A stretch of DNA of 15,245 nucleotides from Bog-159 sp035308525. Its GTDB lineage: Bacteria; Acidobacteriota; Terriglobia; Bryobacterales; Bryobacteraceae. This document shows, one piece after another, positions 1-7,619 of the stretch. The notes under the pieces were generated by a model. The model had not been told where the DNA came from and searched no databases. It worked only from the letters and a program-made list of their open reading frames with translations. Made by a program: the position numbers and the translations under genes. The stretch spans positions 1-15,245 of the forward strand of contig DATGGM010000291.1 of assembly GCA_035308525.1 (NCBI GenBank), given 5' to 3'. The stretch's first letter is position 1. The number at the start of each line of letters is the position of its first letter.

Positions 1-619
1 CGAGGTATTGCCAGACCTGGCGGCGCAAGGCGCCGGCCTGGGCGATATCCGATTCGGACAGGCCCCGATTCCGCAACTGACTGCCGTAGTAGAAGATCAT
101 CTGCTCGCCGGGAGTCACCCCCGGTCCGGAGACCGCGATCACGAACGCTACATCGCGTGAGCGCGCCGCCGCCAGCGGCCCCAGCCAGCCTCCCTGGCTC
201 AGGCCCCACACGCCGATGTGCCGGCCGTCGATGTCGCCGCGCGCCTTCAGGAACGCGACCCCCGCCAGGCCATCTTCCACCAGGTCCGGAAAGGGAACCC
301 TCCGGAAGTCGCCCGTCGACTGACCCACGCCGCGCTTGTCGTATGCCAGGGCGGCGACGCCGCAGCGCGCGAACCACTCCGCCCGGGCCGAGTCGCGCGG
401 CTGCGGACCAGACCCGTGATACAGCACCACCGCCGGATGCCTTCCCGGCGTGCCGGGCATAAACAGCGTGCCGGCCAGCGTAGCCTCGCCGCTGCGGAAT
501 TCTACCGCCTCCTGGTGCACCACCGTTTCGGAAACGGAGCGCGCGCAGCCCACCCCTGTCAGCGCGATCGCCGCGAGCATGCTCCATTCCCGGACAACAC
601 CGCGCGAAACCGGACACAT
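1..619 (-). CDS. Alpha/beta-hydrolase, exported or lipoprotein (partial, 3' end outside window)
   Basis: The open frame gives 206 residues with no stop before the window edge, so the C-terminal part is missing. It reads as a serine hydrolase of the dienelactone-hydrolase/S9-like alpha/beta family. An HGSGP oxyanion-type loop lies at residues 68-72, YDKRGVGQSTG at about 93-103, and the nucleophile elbow GLSQGG puts the catalytic Ser at residue 141. The Asp and His of the triad would lie beyond the edge. The N-terminus has a basic stretch, a hydrophobic core (about 14-24) and a Cys at 25 in a weak lipobox (GVGC), so export to the periplasm or lipid anchoring is likely. The ATG follows a GGAGGAGGG ribosome site that starts at the stop of the SecA-like gene 18 nt upstream, pointing to one transcript. 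Family recognition is firm; the substrate is unknown. Confidence 0.85.
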   Translation of the reverse strand, partial: MCPVSRGVVREWSMLAAIALTGVGCARSVSETVVHQEAVEFRSGEATLAGTLFMPGTPGRHPAVVLYHGSGPQPRDSARAEWFARCGVAALAYDKRGVGQSTGDFRRVPFPDLVEDGLAGVAFLKARGDIDGRHIGVWGLSQGGWLGPLAAARSRDVAFVIAVSGPGVTPGEQMIFYYGSQLRNRGLSESDIAQAGALRRQVWQYL

Positions 620-637
620 TCTTACCAGCCCTCCTCC

Positions 638-2758
638 TCACCCCCAAAGGCTCTTGGCCCTCGCCTTCCGCTGTAATCCACGGAATATCCGCTCCGTCCA
701 CGTCCCGAACGGCTGATCCGTCGTGAGATAGGTCCACACCGCGCCGCGCTCGCCGGGGCCTTCCCCGCCGCGCTCCATGGCTTCCGCGACCCGCCGCGGG
801 ATCTCGCTTTGCAACTCCGCTTCCAGTTCCGCGAACCATTGGTGCACTTGCTTCAGATACTCGTAGTGGGGGTCCCGCCGCCCCCAAGACAGCCAGTGCA
901 CGCCCGCGCGAAAGTCCGCCACCCGTGCCAGATACTCCGCCCACAAGTCGTCGATCGTGCGCAGCGTGACGGCCCTCTCCAGGTCCGAGCCGCACGCCGT
1001 CTTTCTCTCCAGCACTTCCTGGCGATACTGGTGGATGCGATGCCGCTGCCCTTCGAGCGGCACCTCGTAAGCGTGCAGGAAAGTCCGCGTATCCAGGTGC
1101 CGGCCTTCCACGAGGCGCTGCACGGTCGCCGGGTCGCCCTTGTACCTGGGGTCCAGATCGCCGTATTTCTCCATCAACTCGTCCTCTAGCGAGATGAAGA
1201 ACCGCGACGAGCCCGGGTCGCCCTGCCGCCCGGCGCGGCCCCGCAGTTGATTGTCGATGCGCCGGCTCTCGTGCTTGTTGGTGCCGATCACATACAGCCC
1301 GCCCAGCGCCGCCACGCCCTCGCCCAGCTTGATGTCGGTGCCGCGGCCGGCCATGTTCGTCGAAATCGTCAACGCCCCGCGATTCCCCGCCTGCGCCACG
1401 ATCGCGGCCTCCAGTTCGTCGTTACGCGCGTTCAATACCTGGTGCGGAATATCCGCCAACATCCGGCTCAGGCCCTCCGATTCGGCCACGCTGGCCGTCC
1501 CCACCAGCACCGGCAGCCCGACCGCATGCGCGCGCCGGATCTCTTCGGCCACCGCGCGCTCCTTCTCGAGTTTCGTCGCGAACACCACGTCCGGATGATC
1601 CGTTCGGATCACCGGCCGGTTGGTGGGGATGGTTTCCACGCGCAGCCCATAAACTTTGCGCAGTTCGAGCGCCTGCGTGGAGGCCGTGCCTGTCATACCG
1701 CACACCTGCGGATACAGCGCAATCAGGTGTTGCAGGGTGATCGAGCCCAGGATCATTCCCTGCGTCTTGGGTGTCACGCCCTCCTTGGCCTCCACCGCCG
1801 TGTGCAGCCCGGCGGGCCAGCGGCGGTCCTGCGCGATCCTGCCCTTGAACTCGTCCACCATCTCTATGGCGCCGTTCTTCACCACGTAGTCCACATCCCG
1901 GCGCAGCAGCGCGTGCGCATGCAGCGCATCCTGTATGGCTGTGTGCAGGCGCAGACTGCCTTCGTCGAACAGGTTGCCGCAACCGTAGGCATCCTCCACC
2001 GAGTGAATCCCGGCATCCGTGAGCGCCACGTTGTGCGCGCCCACATCCACCGTGTAATGTTGGCCGGCCTGGAACCGCCGCACCACCTGGTCCGCGCCGC
2101 AGGCCATGTCCGTATCGCCGCCGCTGCCGCCGGCGATCACCAGCGGAACACGCGCCTCGTCGATCAGGATCGAATCCGCCTCGTCGATCAGCGCGGCGGC
2201 GAACGGCCGGTGCACCTGCGAGTCCTTGTCCGGGGCCAAGCGGTCGCGCAGGAAATCGAAGCCTACCTCGTTGGCTGTCGCGTATGTGATATCGCGGGCG
2301 TAAGCCGCGCGCCGTTCCACGGGCGTCATCCCTTGCTGGACGTACCCCACCGACAGGCCCAGAAAACGGTAGATGTCGCCCATCCACCGCGCATCGCGGC
2401 GCGCCAGGTAATCGTTCACCGTCATCACGTGAACGCCTTGCCCCTGGCGTGCGAACCATGCCACCGCCGGCACCGCGGCCAGCGTTTTGCCCTCCCCGGT
2501 TTGCATCTCCGCGATGCTGCCGCGCGCCAGCGCCAATGCCCCCTGAATCTGCGCGTCGAACATCTCCTGGCCCAGCAGGCGCGACGCCACCACTGTGGTG
2601 ACGGCCACGAACTGGACCAGGTCTTTGGCGCGCCGCGCCGCCAGACGCAATTCGTCGTCCTGCAGACCGGCCAGGTCGCCGCGCATCGCGCGGATCTGCC
2701 GGATGGCCGCGCGATCTCTACGCGACGGCGCCATGATCGAACGTATAAATGCGCGCAT
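638..2758 (-). CDS. Accessory SecA-like (SecA2-type) preprotein translocase ATPase
   Basis: This 706-residue protein is a SecA paralogue, the cytosolic ATPase that pushes unfolded proteins through SecYEG. All motor motifs are present: Walker A QTGEGKT (86-92), TVNDYLARRD (113-122), DEAD box with SILIDEA (192-201), the preprotein cross-linking region with VDEFKGR (301-307), GMTGTA (354-359), TNMAGRGTD (467-475) and QLRGRAGRQG (504-513). The helical scaffold is recognisable around TIDDLW (601-606). E. coli SecA is about 900 residues. Here most of the helical-wing segment before the scaffold is gone and the C-terminal linker and zinc-binding Cys motif are absent; an unfamiliar tail (about 673-706, with DQPFGTWTER) replaces them. 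This matches the shortened build of accessory SecA2 proteins, so I infer a specialised substrate set. ATG at 2758 is preceded by GGAGGAGGG, four bases away. The next gene is a hydrolase on the same strand. Confidence 0.9.
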   Translation of the reverse strand: MRAFIRSIMAPSRRDRAAIRQIRAMRGDLAGLQDDELRLAARRAKDLVQFVAVTTVVASRLLGQEMFDAQIQGALALARGSIAEMQTGEGKTLAAVPAVAWFARQGQGVHVMTVNDYLARRDARWMGDIYRFLGLSVGYVQQGMTPVERRAAYARDITYATANEVGFDFLRDRLAPDKDSQVHRPFAAALIDEADSILIDEARVPLVIAGGSGGDTDMACGADQVVRRFQAGQHYTVDVGAHNVALTDAGIHSVEDAYGCGNLFDEGSLRLHTAIQDALHAHALLRRDVDYVVKNGAIEMVDEFKGRIAQDRRWPAGLHTAVEAKEGVTPKTQGMILGSITLQHLIALYPQVCGMTGTASTQALELRKVYGLRVETIPTNRPVIRTDHPDVVFATKLEKERAVAEEIRRAHAVGLPVLVGTASVAESEGLSRMLADIPHQVLNARNDELEAAIVAQAGNRGALTISTNMAGRGTDIKLGEGVAALGGLYVIGTNKHESRRIDNQLRGRAGRQGDPGSSRFFISLEDELMEKYGDLDPRYKGDPATVQRLVEGRHLDTRTFLHAYEVPLEGQRHRIHQYRQEVLERKTACGSDLERAVTLRTIDDLWAEYLARVADFRAGVHWLSWGRRDPHYEYLKQVHQWFAELEAELQSEIPRRVAEAMERGGEGPGERGAVWTYLTTDQPFGTWTERIFRGLQRKARAKSLWG

Positions 2759-2797
2759 GATTCCCTCCTCCGCTTGGGGGATTATTGGTTGCTGTTG

Positions 2798-3091
2798 TTA
2801 AACGTGGGAGAAGAGGAAAGCGGGAGGAGGACGCTGGAACCGTGACCGGTCGAGAAACACAATCCTCGCCCGCGCATCGCCGCGCACAAAGCAGGACGGG
2901 GCGGGCGCCTGAAGCGGCGGTACCGCGGCCGGCAGGTTCCGCACCTCGCGATCGCCCCGCCGCGCGCCGCGTTCCACGCACACGATCTCATGCGAGGTCC
3001 GTATGGTGGCGATGCGCGAAGCCGGCAGGCCGCCCAGCGCTGCCGCCAGCGTGAGCGCAGCCATCAGCCAGGTGGTCAATCGCGGTTTCAC
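2798..3091 (-). CDS. Small putative exported protein, function unknown
   Basis: A 97-residue frame between amt and the SecA-like gene, on the same strand as both. I chose the GTG start at 3091 because it places a basic residue pair directly before a hydrophobic core (about residues 8-22) and a possible signal-peptidase site near residues 24-28. An in-frame TTG seven codons upstream is the alternative. The remainder has several Arg, two Cys and a Pro-rich C-terminus and matches no family I recognise. Third codon positions are mostly G or C along the whole frame, as in the neighbouring genes, which supports real coding. There is no clear Shine-Dalgarno sequence. The stop lies 39 nt before the secA-like ATG, so co-transcription is plausible. 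A substrate or partner role for the accessory SecA is only a guess. Confidence 0.5.
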   Translation of the reverse strand: MKPRLTTWLMAALTLAAALGGLPASRIATIRTSHEIVCVERGARRGDREVRNLPAAVPPLQAPAPSCFVRGDARARIVFLDRSRFQRPPPAFLFSHV

Positions 3092-3128
3092 TTGTCTAAG
3101 AGTATCGCACAACAGACAATGCGATCGA

Positions 3129-4793
3129 TCACTGCACCGTTACAACCGCGTCTTCGGGATAAGCCGACATGCCGAATTCGGGCACATCCAAACCATCGCG
3201 CTCCACCTCAGGCGGCACGCGCATCGACTTCAATTTGTTGACAATGGAAAAGACCGCGTAAGTCGCTCCAAAGGCCCAGAGGGCGCAGAGAGTGGCTCCG
3301 CCGAGCTGGCAGAAGAACTGGCGGGTGTCTCCATGTAACAGGCCGGTAACTCCCTGGCCTGCGCGCCCCAGATAAGCGGCGGCGCCGACTCCGTTCCAGC
3401 CGGATCCGTACGTGCCATCGGCAAAAATGCCCACGGAGACGGCCCCCAGCCAGCCGCAGAATCCGTGCACCGAGATTGCGCCGCAGGGATCGTCGATCTT
3501 GGTGACGCGCTCGTTGAAAAGAACTCCGCCGCAAACCAGCATTCCAGCCAGGATACCGATGATGACGGAGGAAGTCGGAGAAACAAACGCGCATGGGGCC
3601 GTGATCGCCACCAGGCCGGCCAGCATTCCGTTACAGGCCATGGTCACATCCGGCTTGCCAAAAATGAAGTACCAGAGAAGCAGGGCAGTGGCCGAACCGG
3701 CGACCGCCGCCAGGTTGGTATTTACGGCGACCACGGAGATGCGCAGGTCGGTGGCGCCCAGCGTGGACCCGGGATTGAAGCCCATCCAGCCGAACAACAG
3801 AATAAAGGTGCCGGTGACCACATAGACCAGGTTGTGAGCCGGAAAGGCGCGCGGCCTTCCATCCTTGCCGTATTTGCCAAGGCGCGGGCCCAGCACCACA
3901 GCCAGGGCCATGGCGGCGAATCCTCCGACCGCGTGCACCACTGTGGAGCCTGCGAAATCGACATAGCCGTGGCCCAGATTCAGGGAGGAGCCCACCTGCG
4001 ACAGCCAGCCGCCGCCCCACACCCAGCAACCGAACACCGGGTACAGGATCGCACCGATGAAGAGCTCGCAGAGCAGGAAGCCCCAGAAGGTGATCCGTTC
4101 GCAGATGGAGCCGACGATGATGTAGCCTGCGGTTTCCATGAACACCACCTCAAACAGCATCAGGCAGTTGCTGCTCGCATCATACGCCGGACCGGTCAGA
4201 AAAAATCCTTTGCCGCCCAGAAAACCCCACTGCCCGCCGCCGATCAGGAAATGATTCAGAGTGGCGGCGCCGCCGAGGTTGGCGGGAGCGTTATTGATCG
4301 CCACCGCGCCGAATTGAAACGCGTAGCCCACCGCGTAGTAGGCCAGAAAAGCAAAGACGTAGGCCGCGAAGTTCAGCATCATCAGGTGGCCGGCATTCTT
4401 TTTTCGAACCAGCCCGCAGGTCAGCAGAGCGAAACCAGCCTGCATGAACAAAACCAAATAGCCCGTATTCAGGGTCCAGGCGAAGTTGGTGGCAATGCGG
4501 ATGTGGCCCACCGAATCGGCCAGCTTCACGGCCAGTGGTTCCTTGGCCGCCTGCGCCTGGAAGTCGTCGAAATCCTTTTTGGTTTTCGCGTAATCCGGCG
4601 CATTCTTGTCGGTTGGCTCCGGTACCACAAAAGGATTGCCGGATGCATCCACCGCCGTCGTCTTGTCCCCGGTAGCGATGCCCGCAGGATCGGGTTTTGG
4701 CTCATCCGCTGCGCAGCCGGGCGGCAGCAGCACCCCGAGCACCACCACGGCAAGAAGCAGTGTGGAGGGAATGCTCTTCACCCTCTTGTACAT
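3129..4793 (-). CDS. amt: Ammonium transporter (Amt/MEP/Rh family)
   Basis: A 554-residue inner-membrane ammonium channel. Residues 1-27 form a signal peptide ending in LLPPGC, which could serve as a lipobox. A polar stretch of about 65 residues rich in Lys and Asp follows, then the Amt core from about residue 98 with some eleven membrane helices. Family landmarks are DFAGSTVVH (279-287), whose Asp279 and His287 correspond to Asp160 and His168 of E. coli AmtB, and VHGFCG with His443 corresponding to His318, so the twin-His pore is intact. The tail contains the usual GLD..E.G..AY-type cytoplasmic motif with Phe where His is common. The ATG at 4793 has AGGAG about ten bases upstream; longer in-frame extension to 5102 lacks hydrophobicity and is rejected. 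No PII (glnK) gene is adjacent, unlike many amt loci. A TATACT sequence at 4927-4932 on this strand could be a -10 element, without a good -35. Confidence 0.95.
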   Translation of the reverse strand: MYKRVKSIPSTLLLAVVVLGVLLPPGCAADEPKPDPAGIATGDKTTAVDASGNPFVVPEPTDKNAPDYAKTKKDFDDFQAQAAKEPLAVKLADSVGHIRIATNFAWTLNTGYLVLFMQAGFALLTCGLVRKKNAGHLMMLNFAAYVFAFLAYYAVGYAFQFGAVAINNAPANLGGAATLNHFLIGGGQWGFLGGKGFFLTGPAYDASSNCLMLFEVVFMETAGYIIVGSICERITFWGFLLCELFIGAILYPVFGCWVWGGGWLSQVGSSLNLGHGYVDFAGSTVVHAVGGFAAMALAVVLGPRLGKYGKDGRPRAFPAHNLVYVVTGTFILLFGWMGFNPGSTLGATDLRISVVAVNTNLAAVAGSATALLLWYFIFGKPDVTMACNGMLAGLVAITAPCAFVSPTSSVIIGILAGMLVCGGVLFNERVTKIDDPCGAISVHGFCGWLGAVSVGIFADGTYGSGWNGVGAAAYLGRAGQGVTGLLHGDTRQFFCQLGGATLCALWAFGATYAVFSIVNKLKSMRVPPEVERDGLDVPEFGMSAYPEDAVVTVQ

Positions 4794-4959
4794 GTTTACG
4801 TCTCTCCTGATCGATCTGATCCTTCGGCGCGGCATTGCGGCCAGATGCTCTTTCACCTGGTTAAGATTTTGCGATCGGATGATTGAGTCGACCCGTTTCA
4901 TGTCCGCGCGAGGCCCTAGTCCGTCCAGTATACGAACGAATTTATGTAAAAGTAACAAA

Positions 4960-4987
4960 TTGGCGGCCGAAGAGACAACGATAAAAT
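4960..4987 (+). promoter_or_regulatory. Candidate sigma-70 promoter for the 77-residue membrane protein gene
   Basis: TTGGCG (4960-4965) and TAAAAT (4982-4987) are separated by 16 bases, resembling TTGACA/TATAAT at 4 of 6 and 5 of 6 positions. It sits about 65 bases upstream of the TTG start, in the AT-richer part of the amt/small-gene divergent region. Placement fits, but such matches are common by chance. Confidence 0.35.
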
Positions 4988-5052
4988 CTCTTGGCCAGAT
5001 AAAAACTTTCAATGCGGCTTCGGCCGCGGAATCTGCGTCTGGAAGGAGTGAA

Positions 5053-5286
5053 TTGGACCGTCTGACCACCTTCGGGCTCTTCGCTGTTTCGGCCATGCTC
5101 ATTTGTTACGCCCTCGAAAAGCGTAGCCCGTGGTTCGTTCTTGCCTTTGCAGTCTCCTGTGTGATCGCGTCGGTCTACGGTTTCCTGCAGGGCGCCTGGC
5201 CCTTCGGCGTGGTGGAAGCGGTATGGTCGCTGGTGGCGCTCCGCCGCTGGTGGCAGGCCAGAAAGCCCGCGAAGACGGCACCATGA
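5053..5286 (+). CDS. Small conserved two-helix membrane protein
   Basis: A 77-residue protein, divergent from amt. I start it at TTG 5053 because GGAAGGAG lies just upstream at about six bases and the predicted product then begins directly with the first membrane segment (about residues 5-18). A second hydrophobic stretch (about 27-43) is followed by the motif GFLQGAWPFGVVEAVWS (44-60) and a basic Arg/Trp-rich tail. From memory this combination (PWFVLAFA, YGFLQGAWPFG, ALRRWW) occurs in small hypothetical membrane proteins of many Proteobacteria and other phyla; no function is established that I know of. The frame stays open far upstream, but that part is antisense to amt and not protein-like. 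Partners cannot be told from the context. Confidence 0.75.
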   Translation: MDRLTTFGLFAVSAMLICYALEKRSPWFVLAFAVSCVIASVYGFLQGAWPFGVVEAVWSLVALRRWWQARKPAKTAP

Positions 5287-5548
5287 TTTCCTTAGGCCGT
5301 TCTTACGACTTCCTTACCTGACCGCGCCTAGCATGAAACGATGTGCGCGCAAGCGGCGAAGAGGATCGATAGGTTTAATTGACCCGATCCAAAACTCCAA
5401 TTGATGTTTATAACTTGTTTATGCCTTGGATGAAACGTTGCTGTAATACTGGCATCTTCGAGCCCGTCCCCGATCTGACCCATGGCCCGCTTCGTCCGCG
5501 GCATATCGCCACAATTCAATCTAACGCCGGGTGGGAAAGCGTGCCTCT
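5287..5548. other. Intergenic region before the porin/efflux operon
   Basis: A 262-nt gap without a convincing gene. Bases 5370-5450 are clearly richer in A and T than the surroundings and should hold the operon promoter. TTGACC (5379-5384), TATAAC (5409-5414) and TAATAC (5444-5449) are visible but none form a pair at normal spacing (24 bases between the first two), so I do not assign a sigma-70 promoter. No hairpin with a T-tract closes the preceding gene. Confidence 0.4.
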
Positions 5549-7615
5549 ATGAAAGTCGTGAACAACAGTCGATCATCGCGAAAATTATGGTTGGGTGTAT
5601 TGGCCTTAGCGGTAGCGTCGCTGCCTGGCAGAGCCGCCGACCTGCCAGGCACCGCCCGCGAGGCGTCTGCCGCGGCCGGAGGTGTGCTCGGAGTGACCAA
5701 GAATCCCAGCGGCAGTGGCATTGCGGGAGTTCGCGTCACGGCCCGCAACACTGCAGGAGCGCTGGAGCGCACCGTTGTGAGCGGCAACGAAGGGACCTTC
5801 CTGATTGCAGACCTCACGCCGGGACGCTATCAACTCACCGCCGAGGCGGAAGGATTCGGCACCCGGGCGCCGGCCACCGTGGAGGTGGCGCAAAACCAGG
5901 TGACCTATGCCAACGTGCAACTGGTCGCGTCGGATGCACCGGCCACAGACCGGCCTGGCGTGGAATTGGCTCGGACCGCGGCCGCCAAGCCGGCTCCGAT
6001 GAACGAATCGTCGGTATCGGCTGAATTGGCGGCGATGAAAGCGCGCATCGAACTGCTCGAAGCCGAACTACTCAGGCGGCGCAGCCAGGATCACGCGCTC
6101 GGTGCGGCAGTAGCCGCTTCCACCGCGACCCCGCGCGAGCCATTGGTGGCCGCGGCCAAGCCCGCACCGGACGGTGCGCAAACCCCGCCCTCAGGTCCAC
6201 CAGGCGCCCCGGCGCCGGCGGCTCCCCCCGCGCCTGTCCTTCCGGATGCCCTGCAGGCCAACGTACCGGCTCCGGGGGTGGACAACTTCACTCCCTTCGC
6301 GTTCGGCGATTTTACCTGGCTCAACGGAACCCCGCGCAACAAAGACACTGTGCTGGATACGAAATTCTTCACGCCCGAGGTCCGATTCGATACGCACTTC
6401 ATGACTGATTTCAACCAGCCCATCGACCACACCATCGTCGGGGCGACCGAGTCATTCCGGTCAGGTGAAGTCCAGGTTGAACAGATCAGCGTGGGCGGTG
6501 ACTTTCACTGGCAGAATGTGCGCGGTAGGATTTTGACGATGAATGGCCTGTTTGCGACCACCACGCCGCGCAACGACGCCAGCGCTGGTGTTGGCCAATG
6601 GGATCTCCGCAACGCCTATAAATACGTTTCGGAGGCTTATGGCGGATACCACTTCAACGTGAACCATGGGCTTAACGTGGACGCTGGAATTTTCGTCTCG
6701 TACATTGGCCTCTTCAGTTACTACAATTTCGACAACTGGACTTATCAGCCATCTTATGTCTCGTCCAATACGCCCTGGTTTTTCAACGGAGTGCGCGTGC
6801 AGTGGTTCCCCACAAACAAGTTGAAAATCGAACCCTGGTTCATCAACGGATGGCAATCCTATGCCAGGTACAACGGCCATCAGGGCTTGGGCGGACAGTT
6901 ATTGTGGGAGCCGCACGAGTGGCTTAAGGTGGTAGCGAACCAGTATGGCTTCGGGCAGGATAATCTCGGACTTCCTAAGACGGAACGCATTCACACGGAC
7001 GACAGCATCGAAGTCAGATACTTCAACCAGCCGGAGAGCACGGGTCTCTCAAAAATGGCATTCTCTCTGACGGCGGACGCGGGATGCCAATATGGCGGCG
7101 GGATCCATTGCACCGGCGCACCCAGTAAGAACAAGTCGACCTTCATTGGGTGGATGCTCTATGACCGGATGTGGTTCCACAAGGATAAGTTAGGCCTTAC
7201 GTTGGGCGGGGGAGAGATGAGTAATTGGGGCCGCTATTTGACACTGCTGCCGCCGATCGACGGGGCCGACGCTGTATCGGGCACGCCGTACTTCACGGAA
7301 AGCCCGGGACAGAGAGCCCACATGTGGGACAGCACGGTTACGCTTCAATACATGCCCAGACAGTACATTACCTGGTGGGCGGAAGTTGGATATCGTCACT
7401 CGGATGTCCCGTACTTTGCGGGGCGGGGCGGAGTCACACCTCCTGGGGGTAACAACGGCTTGCCGCAATATTATACCTGTATGTCGGGCGCTTCGTCTGG
7501 AACGAACAGCTTATCGGCGGCGCAGACGGCCTGTGGCGGAGCCGGAAACGTCTGGTTCCCCGACCTTCGCCGCAGCGAAGCGAAGGCCTCGCTTGGCGTG
7601 ATGGTGAAGTTTTAG
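5549..7615 (+). CDS. Outer-membrane beta-barrel porin with N-terminal carboxypeptidase-regulatory-like domain
   Basis: A 688-residue outer-membrane protein with four parts. Residues 1-30 are a signal peptide (basic start, core around 14-24, cleavage near GRAA). Residues 43-125 form an Ig-like carboxypeptidase-regulatory domain (GVRVTARN, GTFLIADLTPGRYQL). Residues 157-180 are a short Glu/Leu/Arg-rich coiled coil, followed by a Pro/Ala linker to about 244. Residues 245-688 are an aromatic-rich beta-barrel starting at NFTPFAFGDFTWLNG. The barrel resembles the OmpL-like beta-barrel porin-2 family (bbp2, PF07642) and ends with VMVKF, a terminal-Phe signal for outer-membrane insertion. ATG 5549 gives the best signal peptide; GTG 5531 in frame is less likely. 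The gene heads a six-gene operon with an RND efflux system, 4 nt before the next ATG. Solute unknown; the metal-pump context suggests a link to ion traffic or the envelope, which is inference. Confidence 0.85.
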   Translation: MKVVNNSRSSRKLWLGVLALAVASLPGRAADLPGTAREASAAAGGVLGVTKNPSGSGIAGVRVTARNTAGALERTVVSGNEGTFLIADLTPGRYQLTAEAEGFGTRAPATVEVAQNQVTYANVQLVASDAPATDRPGVELARTAAAKPAPMNESSVSAELAAMKARIELLEAELLRRRSQDHALGAAVAASTATPREPLVAAAKPAPDGAQTPPSGPPGAPAPAAPPAPVLPDALQANVPAPGVDNFTPFAFGDFTWLNGTPRNKDTVLDTKFFTPEVRFDTHFMTDFNQPIDHTIVGATESFRSGEVQVEQISVGGDFHWQNVRGRILTMNGLFATTTPRNDASAGVGQWDLRNAYKYVSEAYGGYHFNVNHGLNVDAGIFVSYIGLFSYYNFDNWTYQPSYVSSNTPWFFNGVRVQWFPTNKLKIEPWFINGWQSYARYNGHQGLGGQLLWEPHEWLKVVANQYGFGQDNLGLPKTERIHTDDSIEVRYFNQPESTGLSKMAFSLTADAGCQYGGGIHCTGAPSKNKSTFIGWMLYDRMWFHKDKLGLTLGGGEMSNWGRYLTLLPPIDGADAVSGTPYFTESPGQRAHMWDSTVTLQYMPRQYITWWAEVGYRHSDVPYFAGRGGVTPPGGNNGLPQYYTCMSGASSGTNSLSAAQTACGGAGNVWFPDLRRSEAKASLGVMVKF

Positions 7616-7619
7616 CCAG

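Noticed and set aside
1247..2845. A 532-codon open frame on the plus strand
   Set aside because: It lies opposite the SecA-like gene, has His/Arg/Gln-rich composition and no recognisable motif. Long antisense frames are expected in GC-rich coding DNA.
3465..4886. A 473-codon open frame on the plus strand opposite amt
   Set aside because: The product is low-complexity, His/Gln/Gly-rich with no membrane segment or domain; amt on the minus strand is unmistakable.
4794..5102. N-terminal extension of amt by 103 codons
   Set aside because: The extension is charged, lacks a ribosome site at its start and would bury the clear signal peptide at residues 1-27 of the shorter form.
5379..5414. TTGACC/TATAAC as a sigma-70 promoter for the efflux operon
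   Set aside because: The 24-base spacer is too long for sigma-70.
5328..5519. A 63-codon minus-strand frame in the gap before the porin
   Set aside because: No ribosome site, no coding-like third-position bias, and it occupies the AT-rich probable promoter region.
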